Positions 54,409 through 63,430 of a DNA stretch of 64,000 bases are shown here, one piece after another (position 1 is the stretch's first letter; each line of letters begins with the position of its first letter). Below the pieces are notes generated by a model. That model saw only the letters and a list, made by a program, of their open reading frames with translations. It did no database searches and was not told the origin of the DNA. The position numbers and the translations under genes are program-made. Source of the stretch: an uncultured Acholeplasmatales bacterium (GTDB lineage Bacteria; Bacillota_I; Bacilli_A; Acholeplasmatales; Anaeroplasmataceae); assembly GCA_944324805.1 (NCBI GenBank), contig CALUXS010000004.1:120382-184381 (forward strand). The letters are read 5' to 3'.

Positions 54409-54774
54409 ATGAAAGAGATAAGAGCAATTATTCGTTTTAAAAATACTAAAGAAATTCGTTATGCATCTTTAGAAGGTGCATACGTTAATATTGACTTTGA
54501 TCTTTTTATTAAAGGTAAAAAAGAGAAAAGTTATTCATTAGACGTAGATAGAAGATTTAAATATATTCCTTTGGGAAAATATAATCTTTTAAATTTTATG
54601 AAAGACTTTATCGTTTCTGATGATATCGATTGTCAAAAAGATATCGAAATAGTTGTGACAAAAGTTGAATTGGTTTTTCCTAATGAAACATACTCATTGG
54701 AAAATGAAATTTTATCTTATTACACAACAAAATTTTTAGAACGAAAAGGAGTCAATGCTAGAGATTATATATAA
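54409..54774 (+). CDS. Hypothetical protein downstream of iterons
   Basis: This is a 121-aa, mixed alpha/beta, charged soluble protein, started by ATG after GAGAGG. I recognise no family. It is the only plus-strand gene in the 50-64 kb part and directly follows the iteron and GTC arrays. It may be the protein that binds them or a plasmid/element replication accessory factor; this is inference. Confidence 0.6.
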   Translation: MKEIRAIIRFKNTKEIRYASLEGAYVNIDFDLFIKGKKEKSYSLDVDRRFKYIPLGKYNLLNFMKDFIVSDDIDCQKDIEIVVTKVELVFPNETYSLENEILSYYTTKFLERKGVNARDYI

Positions 54775-54790
54775 AACCAAATTAAAAGAG

Positions 54791-54812
54791 GGTGTGAAAT
54801 AATTCTCACACC
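54791..54812. terminator. Bidirectional terminator
   Basis: The stem GGTGTGA/TCACACC with an eight-base loop lies between the converging 121-aa and ATPase genes. T-rich sequence follows on the plus strand. Confidence 0.7.
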
Positions 54813-54831
54813 TTTGTTTATAATTATTTTT

Positions 54832-56202
54832 CTACTTGTATATATCATCTATATTTAGAAGAATATACTCATCACTTTTAAACGAAAAGCCGCTTTTCGC
54901 AACAAAACCATATTTATAGCACTCAAGTCCGGTTTGCTTAACCTGTTCTATTTCTTTTAAAATGTCAGACAATTTTAATTTATGATTAATAAACTTAACC
55001 TCATAAAAAATATAACCTAATTCATCTAACGTAACAATATCAAATTCACCATTCGTTTTATTTTTAGCGTCATCATAATAATACTTTCCTAATTCAAAAA
55101 ACGGAGGGTTGATATTTCCTTTTAAATTTTCTTTTACCAAATATTCTTTTACTATCTCTTCAAATTTATGAGGAACGTACTTTGTTTCAAAATCTTCTTT
55201 AATAAATTTATTGAAAAAAACAGTTGGATCTAAAAACTTCAATTTTGACTTATTAGGATAAATATATTTATAATAAAAATCTGACAAATTATCTGAAATA
55301 TAGTAGCTAATCTTTTTACGATTATTACTATCATTTATAGGTGATATCTTCATTACAACACCCATATCAATTAATTTATCAAGCACATCTACTAAAGTTG
55401 GACCACTTGAAACATGTGAATGATCTAATATATCTTTGAATTTTTTATATCCTTTAGCAAGTGTTTCAAAAACTTGATTTGCATTATTAATTTTAGTCAT
55501 TTGACCATATAAAAAATTTGATATTTCGTTTTCCAATCTAGCTCCATCTGAAGCTATCAAATTAATTATATTCTCTTCAACTGTTTTTTTAGTATTAATC
55601 AAACGATTATAATAAGGTATACCACCAAAGACACTATATATCTTAACCTTATCTTCATAACTATAATCATCATAAAACAATTGCGACTCATAATAGTTCA
55701 TCGGTTTAAGTTCTAAGATATAATCAAATCTTCCATATAAAGGATTATCATGCTCAACTAAAGATTTCATAATATCAATATAAGAACCACATAAGATCAA
55801 TTTTATTTTTGACTTATTTTTATTTTCATCAATTAATTTTTGAATAATACTATCCATTCCTTTAACAACTTCTCTTAAATATGGATATTCATCTAAAACT
55901 AAAACTAATTCTTCACTATATGCTATTTTGAATAAATAAGTTAGTACTTTTTCTATATCATCATTTTGATATGGTATACCAAATTGTTCCTCAATTAATT
56001 CACAAATACTTAATGCATTATTAGTAGAAGTTGTTTGCTTGCATTCGAAATATATATTTTTTTTATTTGTTTCTTGTAAGCAATGATTAATTAATTCGCT
56101 TTTACCAACTCTTCTGCGTCCATATACGAGGCATACTTGCATTGAATTTTCAACTAAAATACTTAGGATTTTTTTCTTTTCATTTTCTCTTCCAAAAAAC
56201 AT
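54832..56202 (-). CDS. AAA ATPase with C-terminal DUF234/nuclease-like domain
   Basis: This is a 456-aa protein. The archaeal-type AAA domain has FFGRENEK at the start, Walker A YGRRRVGKSELI, Walker B LVLVLDEYPYL, and sensor ILCGSYIDIMKS. A winged helix follows (HSHVSSGPTLVDVLDKL). The DUF234 C-terminus has NGEFDIV...YEVKF, which fits a PD-(D/E)xK nuclease core. I start at ATG 56202 after GGTGA. Such proteins are common in gut anaerobes and mobile regions; role unknown. Confidence 0.88.
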   Translation of the reverse strand: MFFGRENEKKKILSILVENSMQVCLVYGRRRVGKSELINHCLQETNKKNIYFECKQTTSTNNALSICELIEEQFGIPYQNDDIEKVLTYLFKIAYSEELVLVLDEYPYLREVVKGMDSIIQKLIDENKNKSKIKLILCGSYIDIMKSLVEHDNPLYGRFDYILELKPMNYYESQLFYDDYSYEDKVKIYSVFGGIPYYNRLINTKKTVEENIINLIASDGARLENEISNFLYGQMTKINNANQVFETLAKGYKKFKDILDHSHVSSGPTLVDVLDKLIDMGVVMKISPINDSNNRKKISYYISDNLSDFYYKYIYPNKSKLKFLDPTVFFNKFIKEDFETKYVPHKFEEIVKEYLVKENLKGNINPPFFELGKYYYDDAKNKTNGEFDIVTLDELGYIFYEVKFINHKLKLSDILKEIEQVKQTGLECYKYGFVAKSGFSFKSDEYILLNIDDIYK

Positions 56203-56222
56203 AATATCACCAGCCTGATTTA

Positions 56223-56288
56223 AGTATAGCATAATCTAAATTATGTTTCAAGTTTTGTTCGGATAAAACCGAATCATTTTAAACCGAA
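56223..56288 (-). promoter_or_regulatory. Promoter and palindrome before the ATPase gene
   Basis: On the minus strand TTGAAA (56246-56251) and TATACT (56223-56228) are 17 bp apart. Upstream lies TTCGG-ATAAAA-CCGAA (56258-56273), with another CCGAA at 56284-56288. This is a likely operator. Confidence 0.6.
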
Positions 56289-56595
56289 TAAAATTATTCT
56301 TTGATAAAACTATTACTATCACTTATTCGTTTTTACTTTTTGTTTTTTTCCCAATGATCATAATTCCATTTTTTTAGTTTCAATATAATCTTTTTTCTGC
56401 TCTCTATAAAAATATTTTATCTTATCATTTATGGAATAAATTTTAACGTACTCTTTATTAAAAAAGACAATATTTAAATATTAACTATAATAACAAAAAC
56501 GAACTACATACCAAGGACAAATAAGCATTATATGAATTCTCAGGACCTTATTGTTAGGTTCGTTTTTTATATTAAATTGTATTCTAACTTAATAA
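56289..56595. other. Gap with a coding remnant and a long hairpin
   Basis: On the minus strand near 56,370-56,470 a frame of about 35 codons (KIYSINDKIKYFYREQKKDY) ends in TGA and has no start; it is probably a gene fragment. AACGAAC near 56,495 pairs with GTTCGTT near 56,563 before T6, a plus-strand terminator-like hairpin. Confidence 0.4.
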
Positions 56596-57330
56596 TTATC
56601 CAAGTTCTTCACTATAAACTTTGATTTTTTTCTCTTCATCAATTGCTTTTATAGCTATATGATTAAACAAAATTGAATAATCATCTATTGTTAATCCATC
56701 ATTTCCGTTACTTTCTATATCATCAAAACCCCAATAATTCTTTATGGAAATTTCTATTTTATATGATTTACCTACATTTTTATTGAATACTTTTTCTTTA
56801 AATTCATAATCTAGTATTTCATTTAAACTAAACTCTACTGCATCACATCCATGAATACGACTGTCAAATAAAAGATGTTTTTTACCACATTTTGAACATT
56901 TTGCATAAATAATAATTGTATAATCTTTAGGATTCATTTCATTTATTTCTTTAATACTTAACGGAAATTCTCCATATTTCAATTTAAAATATTTAACTAC
57001 TCGATTTTTATCAAGTTCTTTATCAAATTCTCTATCTTCAATCCCTCTTTTATTATAAACAAATACTTCTCTATAGCCTAATTCAGGATATTCATAAAAT
57101 GCTCCACAAATTGGCCATTCAATGTAAGAATCATATTCATCATGCCACCATTTTTCTGATTTCTTAATCAATCTTTTTTTATCATTAGACAAAATAGCTT
57201 TTTTAGGGATATTCTTAAAAAGAATAAAATTATCATTTCCGCAATCACAACAAATAGACATTGTTAATCTTTCATTATTTTCTTTTATTTTAGTTGCTAT
57301 ACATCTTAAGTATTTAGGAATCAAAATCAT
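56596..57330 (-). CDS. Hypothetical protein with two zinc-ribbon-like motifs
   Basis: This is a 244-aa soluble protein with CCDCGNDN near residue 27 and CSKCGKKH near residue 150, suggesting a split zinc ribbon. It is rich in charged and aromatic residues. No family recognised. The ribosome site GAAAGGATG precedes the start. Context is accessory DNA. Confidence 0.6.
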   Translation of the reverse strand: MILIPKYLRCIATKIKENNERLTMSICCDCGNDNFILFKNIPKKAILSNDKKRLIKKSEKWWHDEYDSYIEWPICGAFYEYPELGYREVFVYNKRGIEDREFDKELDKNRVVKYFKLKYGEFPLSIKEINEMNPKDYTIIIYAKCSKCGKKHLLFDSRIHGCDAVEFSLNEILDYEFKEKVFNKNVGKSYKIEISIKNYWGFDDIESNGNDGLTIDDYSILFNHIAIKAIDEEKKIKVYSEELG

Positions 57331-57567
57331 TTATATAACATCCTTTCTCGTTTAACTATTGTATTTTCGCCACTTAATAATTTATTCAAATTTTAAAATT
57401 AAATACAATCCCTTCACTAGTATTATAGCAAACATATACTATTTCGTTAACTAATACAATAATAAATTCAATAATAGTTTGAATTGTATAACCATATTAA
57501 AAGTTTTTAGTAATATCCCTTATAATCTTAAATAAAATCTATATCTATATATTTCATAAATTTTAAA
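57331..57567. other. Gene-free AT-rich stretch
   Basis: I see only AT-rich sequence here, probably holding the promoter of the zinc-ribbon gene. No frame, repeat array or convincing terminator is visible. Confidence 0.4.
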
Positions 57568-57570
57568 ACA

Positions 57571-57597
57571 AAAAAAGAGACCTTCTTTCGAAGGTCT
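57571..57597 (-). terminator. Terminator next to tRNA-3'-end-like repeat
   Basis: On the minus strand the stem AGACCTTC/GAAGGTCT with a GAAA loop is followed by T7. It lies 13 bp after the CCA of the tRNA-like sequence, where a tRNA terminator would be. A near copy is at 45291-45310. Confidence 0.75.
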
Positions 57598-57609
57598 TAA
57601 CTTTCATAG

Positions 57610-57625
57610 TGGCAGGACTAGCTGG
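57610..57625 (-). repeat. tRNA-3'-end-like direct repeat, right copy
   Basis: This is identical to 49917-49932. Here the complement CCAGCTAGTCCTGCCA is followed by a terminator, so this copy looks like the original chromosomal 3' end of a tRNA gene whose 5' part has been displaced to the right. The G discriminator with an A-U first pair would suit tRNA-Trp, but this is a guess. Confidence 0.6.
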
Positions 57626-57657
57626 CGAAAACTAAACAACATTATTAAGGTTATTTA

Positions 57658-57804
57658 CTATTCATTTATATAACATACATATGCTTTTAAACTTCTTCTA
57701 TATATTACTTCTATGTTATAGATTCCAAACTCCAATATTCCTATTTTAAATAAAGAAACATAATCTTGGAGCTGTCTAGCATTTATTCCATAAAGTAAAT
57801 ACAT
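57658..57804 (-). pseudogene. 48-codon gene fragment beside the attachment-like repeat
   Basis: The minus-strand frame YLLYGINARQLQDYVSLFKI ... YVCYINE ends in TAG. Composition is protein-like, but the upstream frame is closed by TGA and the only ATG has no usable ribosome site. It is probably the 3' end of a lost gene. From 57,805 to 57,960 nothing further is seen. Confidence 0.45.
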
Positions 57805-57960
57805 TTCCTTAGGGATATATCATTCTATCAATTAACAATTTATAATATACAATAAATAATTTCAATCCATAATCCATAGGATTACCCCCTACTTACATAT
57901 TACAAACTGATTATAACAAACAACAATACGCTAATAAGGTGGTTTACTTTTTATTTTAAT

Positions 57961-58014
57961 TTTTTTCCAATTATTGGAAAAAATAAGGATGCTAGATTTT
58001 ACCTAACATCCTTT
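57961..58014 (-). terminator. Terminator closing the phage-like module
   Basis: On the minus strand the stem AAGGATG/CATCCTT (57985-58013, 11 bp with one mismatch) is followed by A then T6. Next to it lies a perfect palindrome TTTTTTCCAA-TTA-TTGGAAAAAA (57961-57983). Confidence 0.8.
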
Positions 58015-58042
58015 TTTAAGTTATAAACAAATTATCAAATCA

Positions 58043-58174
58043 CTAATGAGGAAAACTTTCCTCATAACCCCATATACCAGCCAATGCCATAAGAACGCCT
58101 ATTATTAATAAACCTAAAATAGCAAAAACAATAGAATATTTATCAAAAAAATCATATATTCTTCTTAAAAACAT
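58043..58174 (-). CDS. 43-aa single-helix membrane protein, candidate phage coat protein
   Basis: The start ATG 58174 follows a full GGAGG at 8-bp spacing. The peptide has a basic/amphipathic start (MFLRRIYDFFDKY), one membrane helix (VFAILGLLIIGVLMALAGIW) and a short acidic tail. This size and layout are those of filamentous-phage coat or minor coat proteins, but small holin-like proteins look alike. It is the last gene before the terminator and overlaps the 126-aa gene by 23 bp. Confidence 0.65.
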   Translation of the reverse strand: MFLRRIYDFFDKYSIVFAILGLLIIGVLMALAGIWGYEESFPH

Positions 58175-58532
58175 GTCTTCTACCTCCAAAATTAAAAATA
58201 ATACATTCTATCAAATAGTAAATAAAAAAATAACAACCTGGTAATAAAACCAATAACAACGGATTATACAAGAAAGAAGTCAATGAAGAATAAGAAAAAC
58301 CTAACTTTAATTTAGCAATTACAAAATATATAATACCTAAAAATATTGTTGTTAAAATTACTGAAATTAAAATTTTTAAAATACTTACTTTATTCCTTGT
58401 ATTCACATTTATTTCTTTTACATTTAATGATATATTTCCTAACAACTCATTAATACTTTTCTTATTAGCATTAACACTATTCATTTTATTATACAACTGT
58501 CTCTGCTTTCTCAAATTCACCTTACATCCCAC
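58152..58532 (-). CDS. Two-helix membrane protein of the phage-like module
   Basis: This is a protein of 126 aa or less with a helical N-terminal half and two membrane helices (ISVILTTIFLGIIYFVIA and LLLVLLPGCYFFIYYLIE). Starts are GTG 58532, or GTG 58520 with AAGGTGG 8 bp upstream. No family recognised; its place between rep and the coat-like gene suggests a virion or assembly role. Confidence 0.6.
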   Translation of the reverse strand: MGCKVNLRKQRQLYNKMNSVNANKKSINELLGNISLNVKEINVNTRNKVSILKILISVILTTIFLGIIYFVIAKLKLGFSYSSLTSFLYNPLLLVLLPGCYFFIYYLIECIIFNFGGRRHVFKKNI

Positions 58533-58550
58533 CTTTATTATAACAAATTT

Positions 58551-59927
58551 TTAAATGTCATTCAATTGATATAATTTTTTAACAACTACATTATCTGTAT
58601 AAATATTCTTATTCTCACTTGTATATACACTAATATAATTGTTTTCTACTTCTTCTCTAATTAGTTCATATTCATCCTCATTTAATTCCTTTGGTTTAAT
58701 TAGATTATTACTTTTATAATAACGTTGCTTATTTAAACGTTCTAAATAAACTGTATCTGATATTTCATTAAAAGATTTAATCATGTACTTACTAATATAA
58801 GTTGTAGTTCTTGACTTATCTTCTATAAGTTCAACATCACTTTTACCATAAGTCCATGACTTTAAACCTATTCCATCCTTACACTTATAACCATTTAAAT
58901 AATCACGATCTAACCATGCAGGAACTTTATACAACAAATCATTTGGTATATCGCTCATTAAAAAATGATAATGTATCGCTCCATTCTTTTGAAACTCAGG
59001 AACACCTAAATAATACAACTGATAACCACGGCGCTTTAACTTATTCTTAAATTTATCAAAAAAATTAGATAAAAAACCTGAACATTCTTCTATACAAGAT
59101 GCATTTTCTACATATTGAAACTTCAAATCATATTCATCCTTTTTGCGATTAGCATTATTTTCTAAATGCTTTTCTTTTTCACTTATTGGAGCAAATGTCA
59201 AAGTGACAAAGTATTTAAAAAGACTTAAATTACACCTGGCATAATCAATAAATGTTCGATAAGTATTATCTAAAGATTTCCTAATCTTTTCTTTTGTAGT
59301 TAGTGGCAATGGCTCATAATTAACTATATATTTTTGATAAGCCCAATCAGCTAAAACTATATTACCATCTAAATCTAATTCAAGCATATCTTCTTTATTT
59401 TCTGCAATAGCATAAGATATCGTTTCAACTATTTTTTTGTCATAATTATATATTGCACCTTTATTAAATACCATATTCAAATAGTCAGCATTCAAAGAAC
59501 CATCTTCATTAAAAGCTATATCTATAAAATGCGATAAACAATATTGCTTAATATCGTTTAGCCTATCATTTACATATCTATCATACTCAGGACTATCAAG
59601 CTTATTAGCTATAACATCATTATCTATATCAACAAAATATTTATCACGATAACACTTATTAAGATATCTAATACATTCACTCGACAACTTATCTTCATAA
59701 TCAATAGAACCTATTTCTAAAGCCTGTACCTCACCTAATAGTTTTCTTAGTGATGGATCCTTTGTATAAGACCTTTGCATATGACTATTAACTTTAACTT
59801 CAACATAATTAATTAAATCTCTAGTTTTAGCTTTTTGCGAACGATAGAAAAATGATAACATTTGATGCTTTACATCATTTGTTAATAAACTAGATAAATA
59901 GTATCTTGCATATCTATTAAACTTCAT
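58551..59927 (-). CDS. rep: HUH rolling-circle replication initiator (inovirus/plasmid type)
   Basis: This is a 458-aa protein. HUH endonuclease motifs are in order: motif 1 FVTLTFAP (about 240-247), motif 2 GAIHYHFLM with His319-Tyr-His321, and motif 3 TTYISKY with Tyr377 and Tyr381, the nicking tyrosine(s). A Cys pair lies near residue 278. The N-terminal 200 residues are helical and unknown. The start follows GGGG. Rep would nick a double-strand origin; a GC-rich palindromic element lies just upstream. Such Reps occur in inoviruses and in rolling-circle plasmids; the neighbours favour an inovirus. Confidence 0.88.
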   Translation of the reverse strand: MKFNRYARYYLSSLLTNDVKHQMLSFFYRSQKAKTRDLINYVEVKVNSHMQRSYTKDPSLRKLLGEVQALEIGSIDYEDKLSSECIRYLNKCYRDKYFVDIDNDVIANKLDSPEYDRYVNDRLNDIKQYCLSHFIDIAFNEDGSLNADYLNMVFNKGAIYNYDKKIVETISYAIAENKEDMLELDLDGNIVLADWAYQKYIVNYEPLPLTTKEKIRKSLDNTYRTFIDYARCNLSLFKYFVTLTFAPISEKEKHLENNANRKKDEYDLKFQYVENASCIEECSGFLSNFFDKFKNKLKRRGYQLYYLGVPEFQKNGAIHYHFLMSDIPNDLLYKVPAWLDRDYLNGYKCKDGIGLKSWTYGKSDVELIEDKSRTTTYISKYMIKSFNEISDTVYLERLNKQRYYKSNNLIKPKELNEDEYELIREEVENNYISVYTSENKNIYTDNVVVKKLYQLNDI

Positions 59928-59972
59928 AATTTAACCCCTACTTACTCCTAAAATACTAAAACGTCGGAAATA

Positions 59973-60050
59973 TATGGCTTATTGACAAGACGCGCACGCG
60001 TGCACATGCGTGCACGCATACGCGTACGCCATACAGCTAAAAATGTCAAT
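59973..60050. repeat. Alternating purine-pyrimidine GC-rich element with nested inverted repeats, candidate origin
   Basis: Positions 59990-60029 alternate purine and pyrimidine without a break for 40 nt and are about two-thirds G+C, in DNA otherwise about 70% A+T. The core GCGTGCAC-ATGC-GTGCACGC is a perfect hairpin. It is flanked by TATGGC/GCCATA (59973 and 60028) and by ATTGACA/TGTCAAT (59981 and 60044). It lies between rep and the next gene. Such DNA can form Z-DNA or cruciforms and is a plausible Rep nick site. Confidence 0.75.
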
Positions 60051-60264
60051 ACCTATTATTATATTTTTTAACGTTAGTTCTAGGAGCAAACCACAAAGTC
60101 AAATCATCTTTTAATTGATGAATAACCATAATAGCTAAAGCTATCACTAATGACCAAAGCATTACATTAGATTTATCCTTTAACAATAAATTAACTGATA
60201 TAACAATAGCTGCAACTATTGCCCCGTAAAAAACTAATTCTAATATTATTTTTAAACCTTTCAT
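60046..60264 (-). CDS. 72-aa two-helix membrane protein of the phage-like module
   Basis: The start follows GAGGTGATTTT. Two membrane helices (ELVFYGAIVAAIVISVNLLL and VMLWSLVIALAIMVIHQL) are followed by a basic tail. It could be a coat, holin-like or assembly protein; no family is recognised. Confidence 0.65.
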   Translation of the reverse strand: MKGLKIILELVFYGAIVAAIVISVNLLLKDKSNVMLWSLVIALAIMVIHQLKDDLTLWFAPRTNVKKYNNRY

Positions 60265-60341
60265 AAAATCACCTCATTTTAGACCTATATAACGTTTTAA
60301 ACACACATACGATAGTTTATTCATACTCTAACAAAAACGCC

Positions 60342-60578
60342 TTAAAAATCAAAATCTACATTAGTATTATCTTCATTTTCTATCGTTTCTTCTTCTACTG
60401 GAGTTTCTTCTAATTTCTCCATATATTTTTTAAATTGTTCATCAGTAAACAACCTTTCACGTTCATTATTTTCCATTATAAATTTTCTAAACTTCAAATA
60501 ATCAACTAATAGAAAAATAAAAATAATTAATAACAATACTAAAAAAATTATAGTTAATAAATCAAAATTCCACTCCAT
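60342..60578 (-). CDS. 78-aa membrane protein with acidic tail
   Basis: I start at ATG 60578 (MEWNFDLL), 1 base after the Zot-like stop, with AGGCGGA upstream. One membrane helix near residues 8-28 is followed by a charged segment and a strongly acidic end (EETIENEDNTNVDFDF). It is translationally coupled to the ATPase gene; function unknown. Confidence 0.65.
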   Translation of the reverse strand: MEWNFDLLTIIFLVLLLIIFIFLLVDYLKFRKFIMENNERERLFTDEQFKKYMEKLEETPVEEETIENEDNTNVDFDF

Positions 60579-60579
60579 T

Positions 60580-61893
60580 TTATTCCGCCTCTTGATGCTC
60601 AAACAAAAAACTTGCCATATTATTTTTAATTGCATCGGTCTTAAAATAACTATTTTCTTTGCTAGATAAAACATCACTCATTTTATCTAACATATCACGA
60701 ATAAAACGATAATCATGCGTATCATAATTACCTATTGTTTCTCTAAGTGGAAGATAAATTATCCTCTCTTCACCAGCTTCAGTTTTACCAACATCTTCAA
60801 TCCTTGTATATCCAATAATTTTAAGCTTAACAACAGCAAGACTTTTAAAGAACCTAATAGCATTATCAAATCTCTTAGCTTTGAATCTATATTTACATCT
60901 AACAGTAAATTTATAGGAATCAAACTTTCCATACTTCTTCTTGATACTTCTAACAATATTTGATTTGAAAAAATAACAAAATCGATATCTTAACTCCAAT
61001 AGTTTTTTTCTAAATTCAAAATATTTAATAAAGAGAGAATAATCAGTAATAATTTTCCTTCTTTCAATTGAAACATAATTAGTATACAACGCACGATCAG
61101 AAGATATCTCATCGTCATTACGCTGCTTTATCGAAAAGTAAAAAACCGTTTCTTCAAATATTTGTCCCCACAACGCTTTAAGTTCTTTTTTACCAGTATC
61201 TTTAGCCATTTTCGAATTAGAAAGAATTTTACCTCTAATAAGGGATAACTCATCTTCCATTACTACCGACCAATTACGAAGATAAAATTCATGTGTAATA
61301 CAAACATCTTTTATGTTCATAGTATTATCAGACAAATACCTAGAATGCATACCAGATGCAAAACTATAACGCCAGTTCTTAGAATAAACATATATACCTC
61401 TATACATTACGACATAATAACACTCAATGTACTTATAAATGATTTCAAAAACACTCTTACAATTAATAAAATCATTCACAATACCATCTTTAATATTACA
61501 TAGTTCAAAAGCTCTAACCGTCATATTATGCCATTCTTGATAAAACGAATCATCACTCACACATATTTCGTCTAAAGCCTGATTTAATTTAAAAAAATCA
61601 ACATGCGGAAGAAAATCAATAGTTTCAAGCATTTGATTCAAACAAGTCTCATAAAGTTCACGTTCCTTAACATGCACCAAACCATTAACAGTAGACGTTT
61701 TACCAGCTCTAACATTAGCAAAAACTGTGACCAAATACTTTAATTCATTCTTAACAAAATCACGTGTTTTATCCAAGTGGTAATCCTTTATTTTATGTTT
61801 TATTTTAAGAAATATGTAAAAAGTTAAAAAAATTATAATTAATGAAAATAATATTAAATTACTATAATTTAACAAATAATTTTTATTAATCAT
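60580..61893 (-). CDS. Zot-like / pI-like membrane ATPase of an inovirus
   Basis: This is a protein of about 437 aa. An N-terminal membrane helix (LILFSLIIIFLTFYIFLKI) is followed by a P-loop, VFANVRAGKTST, and a Walker B-like VVMEDE near residue 215. A membrane-bound ATPase next to rep and small membrane proteins is the hallmark of inovirus morphogenesis (Zot/pI). The helix is N-terminal here, whereas it follows the ATPase domain in classical pI. I start at ATG 61893, overlapping the preceding stop. Confidence 0.7.
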   Translation of the reverse strand: MINKNYLLNYSNLILFSLIIIFLTFYIFLKIKHKIKDYHLDKTRDFVKNELKYLVTVFANVRAGKTSTVNGLVHVKERELYETCLNQMLETIDFLPHVDFFKLNQALDEICVSDDSFYQEWHNMTVRAFELCNIKDGIVNDFINCKSVFEIIYKYIECYYVVMYRGIYVYSKNWRYSFASGMHSRYLSDNTMNIKDVCITHEFYLRNWSVVMEDELSLIRGKILSNSKMAKDTGKKELKALWGQIFEETVFYFSIKQRNDDEISSDRALYTNYVSIERRKIITDYSLFIKYFEFRKKLLELRYRFCYFFKSNIVRSIKKKYGKFDSYKFTVRCKYRFKAKRFDNAIRFFKSLAVVKLKIIGYTRIEDVGKTEAGEERIIYLPLRETIGNYDTHDYRFIRDMLDKMSDVLSSKENSYFKTDAIKNNMASFLFEHQEAE

Positions 61894-63385
61894 TAAAATC
61901 ACTCACTTTTTTACTTTTTCTCTTTTTAATTAAATAAGATATCAACAAAATTGGACTAAATACTATTTTAAAAACTAATGTTATTATTAATGCAATTATT
62001 TTAATAATATAAGGGAACAAAGTAATAAGTAAAGGCAAACCAATTACTAAACCAATAATAGAAAAAATAATCTCTAAAAAATGTTTACCAACCCAATTAA
62101 TAAATTCTTTTAATTGTTGCAAAAATCCATCATCATTTGGATTATGAATATCAGCATGTCCACTTGACGAAGTATAACTATCAGCAACTATCGCATGTCT
62201 TATTTCTCCTTGTTCCTCATACCAAATATCCATAACTGATAAATCTTTTATATCAACAAAATTATCTACAGATTGACTTCTTTTATCACCAATATCACTA
62301 TGATGTGCCTCTGCCATTCTTGTTAATTCATAACCATCTTTAGATCCAAACATAAACGCCCATTGATAATTATCAATTACATCTTTATTAGGATTTTCAA
62401 ACTCATATGAAGATAAATCCATTATAGAATCCCATTTATAAGTTTTCTTTCTAAACCATCCATTATAACTATTAAATTCATATGACTCACCAGCATCTAT
62501 TAATTGTTCTACATCTTTTTCAATAGTAGGTTCAACTAAAGAATTCGGACAAAATGAATCCATTCCTTTAAAATTAGTTAAAAAATGATTAATACCATCA
62601 AAAGAATTATCACCAAAATTAACCACCATTTGATCATTATGTTCTGGAGAATCCCAAATCGTCGGATATTCTGTCATAACATATTTATATGTATCATATA
62701 CTACTCTTATTCTAGTAATATTCTTCAATTCAACATTTAAATTAAAAGCACAATAATAAAAAATTTTAGGTTTCATCCACCCCTCTAAATTTAAAAGATT
62801 AAAATAAACAACCTTATCAGTTATTGTTATCATATTTTGACGAAGTACTTGTGTCTGATCACCATTACAAATATAAGTGCATCCAACACCTAGCACATCA
62901 TCTGCTGAATATATTTGACGAACTGCATAACTACGATTAGGATTATCTAATGGAGTTAATCCAATAACTTCATACTTACGTATTTTTTCATTTGGAGAAA
63001 ACGAAGATAATAAAATATCATAAGTTTCCCAAGAATATGTATTTTCATCTACATCAACACTACCACCATTAGAATACTTAGTAGCAATATCAATTTTATT
63101 AAAATTTCTTTTTTCATCCGTTACATAAACATAAAAATAAAGTTTATCTAATTTATATGATTCGCTTAACATAAATGCTTTATCTGACAAATAAAAACCA
63201 GTTTGATAAGCAACTAAATCAAAGCCATAGCTTGTCAATTCTTCACAAACACTGCCTGTTTTTTCATCAATAACATAATCACCATTATCTAACTTAATAT
63301 AATCTCTAGTATCAAAAGAGCAAAGGCCAACAATAGATAATAACATAATAAATAACAAACAAATCTTTTTCAAATTAATCACCAT
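61886..63385 (-). CDS. Secreted, C-terminally anchored structural protein (adsorption/minor coat candidate)
   Basis: This is a 499-aa protein with a signal peptide (residues 1-24), an extracellular part of about 400 residues with many Tyr/Asn/Asp, then an amphipathic helix and two to three membrane helices near the C-terminus (about 430-485) and a basic tail. Large exported proteins with a C-terminal anchor precede zot in inovirus gene orders. No family is recognised. A terminator lies just upstream (63390-63424). Confidence 0.65.
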   Translation of the reverse strand: MVINLKKICLLFIMLLSIVGLCSFDTRDYIKLDNGDYVIDEKTGSVCEELTSYGFDLVAYQTGFYLSDKAFMLSESYKLDKLYFYVYVTDEKRNFNKIDIATKYSNGGSVDVDENTYSWETYDILLSSFSPNEKIRKYEVIGLTPLDNPNRSYAVRQIYSADDVLGVGCTYICNGDQTQVLRQNMITITDKVVYFNLLNLEGWMKPKIFYYCAFNLNVELKNITRIRVVYDTYKYVMTEYPTIWDSPEHNDQMVVNFGDNSFDGINHFLTNFKGMDSFCPNSLVEPTIEKDVEQLIDAGESYEFNSYNGWFRKKTYKWDSIMDLSSYEFENPNKDVIDNYQWAFMFGSKDGYELTRMAEAHHSDIGDKRSQSVDNFVDIKDLSVMDIWYEEQGEIRHAIVADSYTSSSGHADIHNPNDDGFLQQLKEFINWVGKHFLEIIFSIIGLVIGLPLLITLFPYIIKIIALIITLVFKIVFSPILLISYLIKKRKSKKVSDFND

Positions 63386-63389
63386 CCAT

Positions 63390-63424
63390 AAAAAAAGGGG
63401 ATAGGGTTTTATAACCCTAACCCC
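63390..63424 (-). terminator. Terminator inside the phage-like module
   Basis: A 12-bp stem (63397-63408 with 63413-63424, GGGGTTAGGGTT) is followed by T7 on the minus strand. It lies between the two structural genes. A central terminator with read-through is a known way for filamentous phages to grade expression. Confidence 0.85.
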
Positions 63425-63430
63425 ATATAA

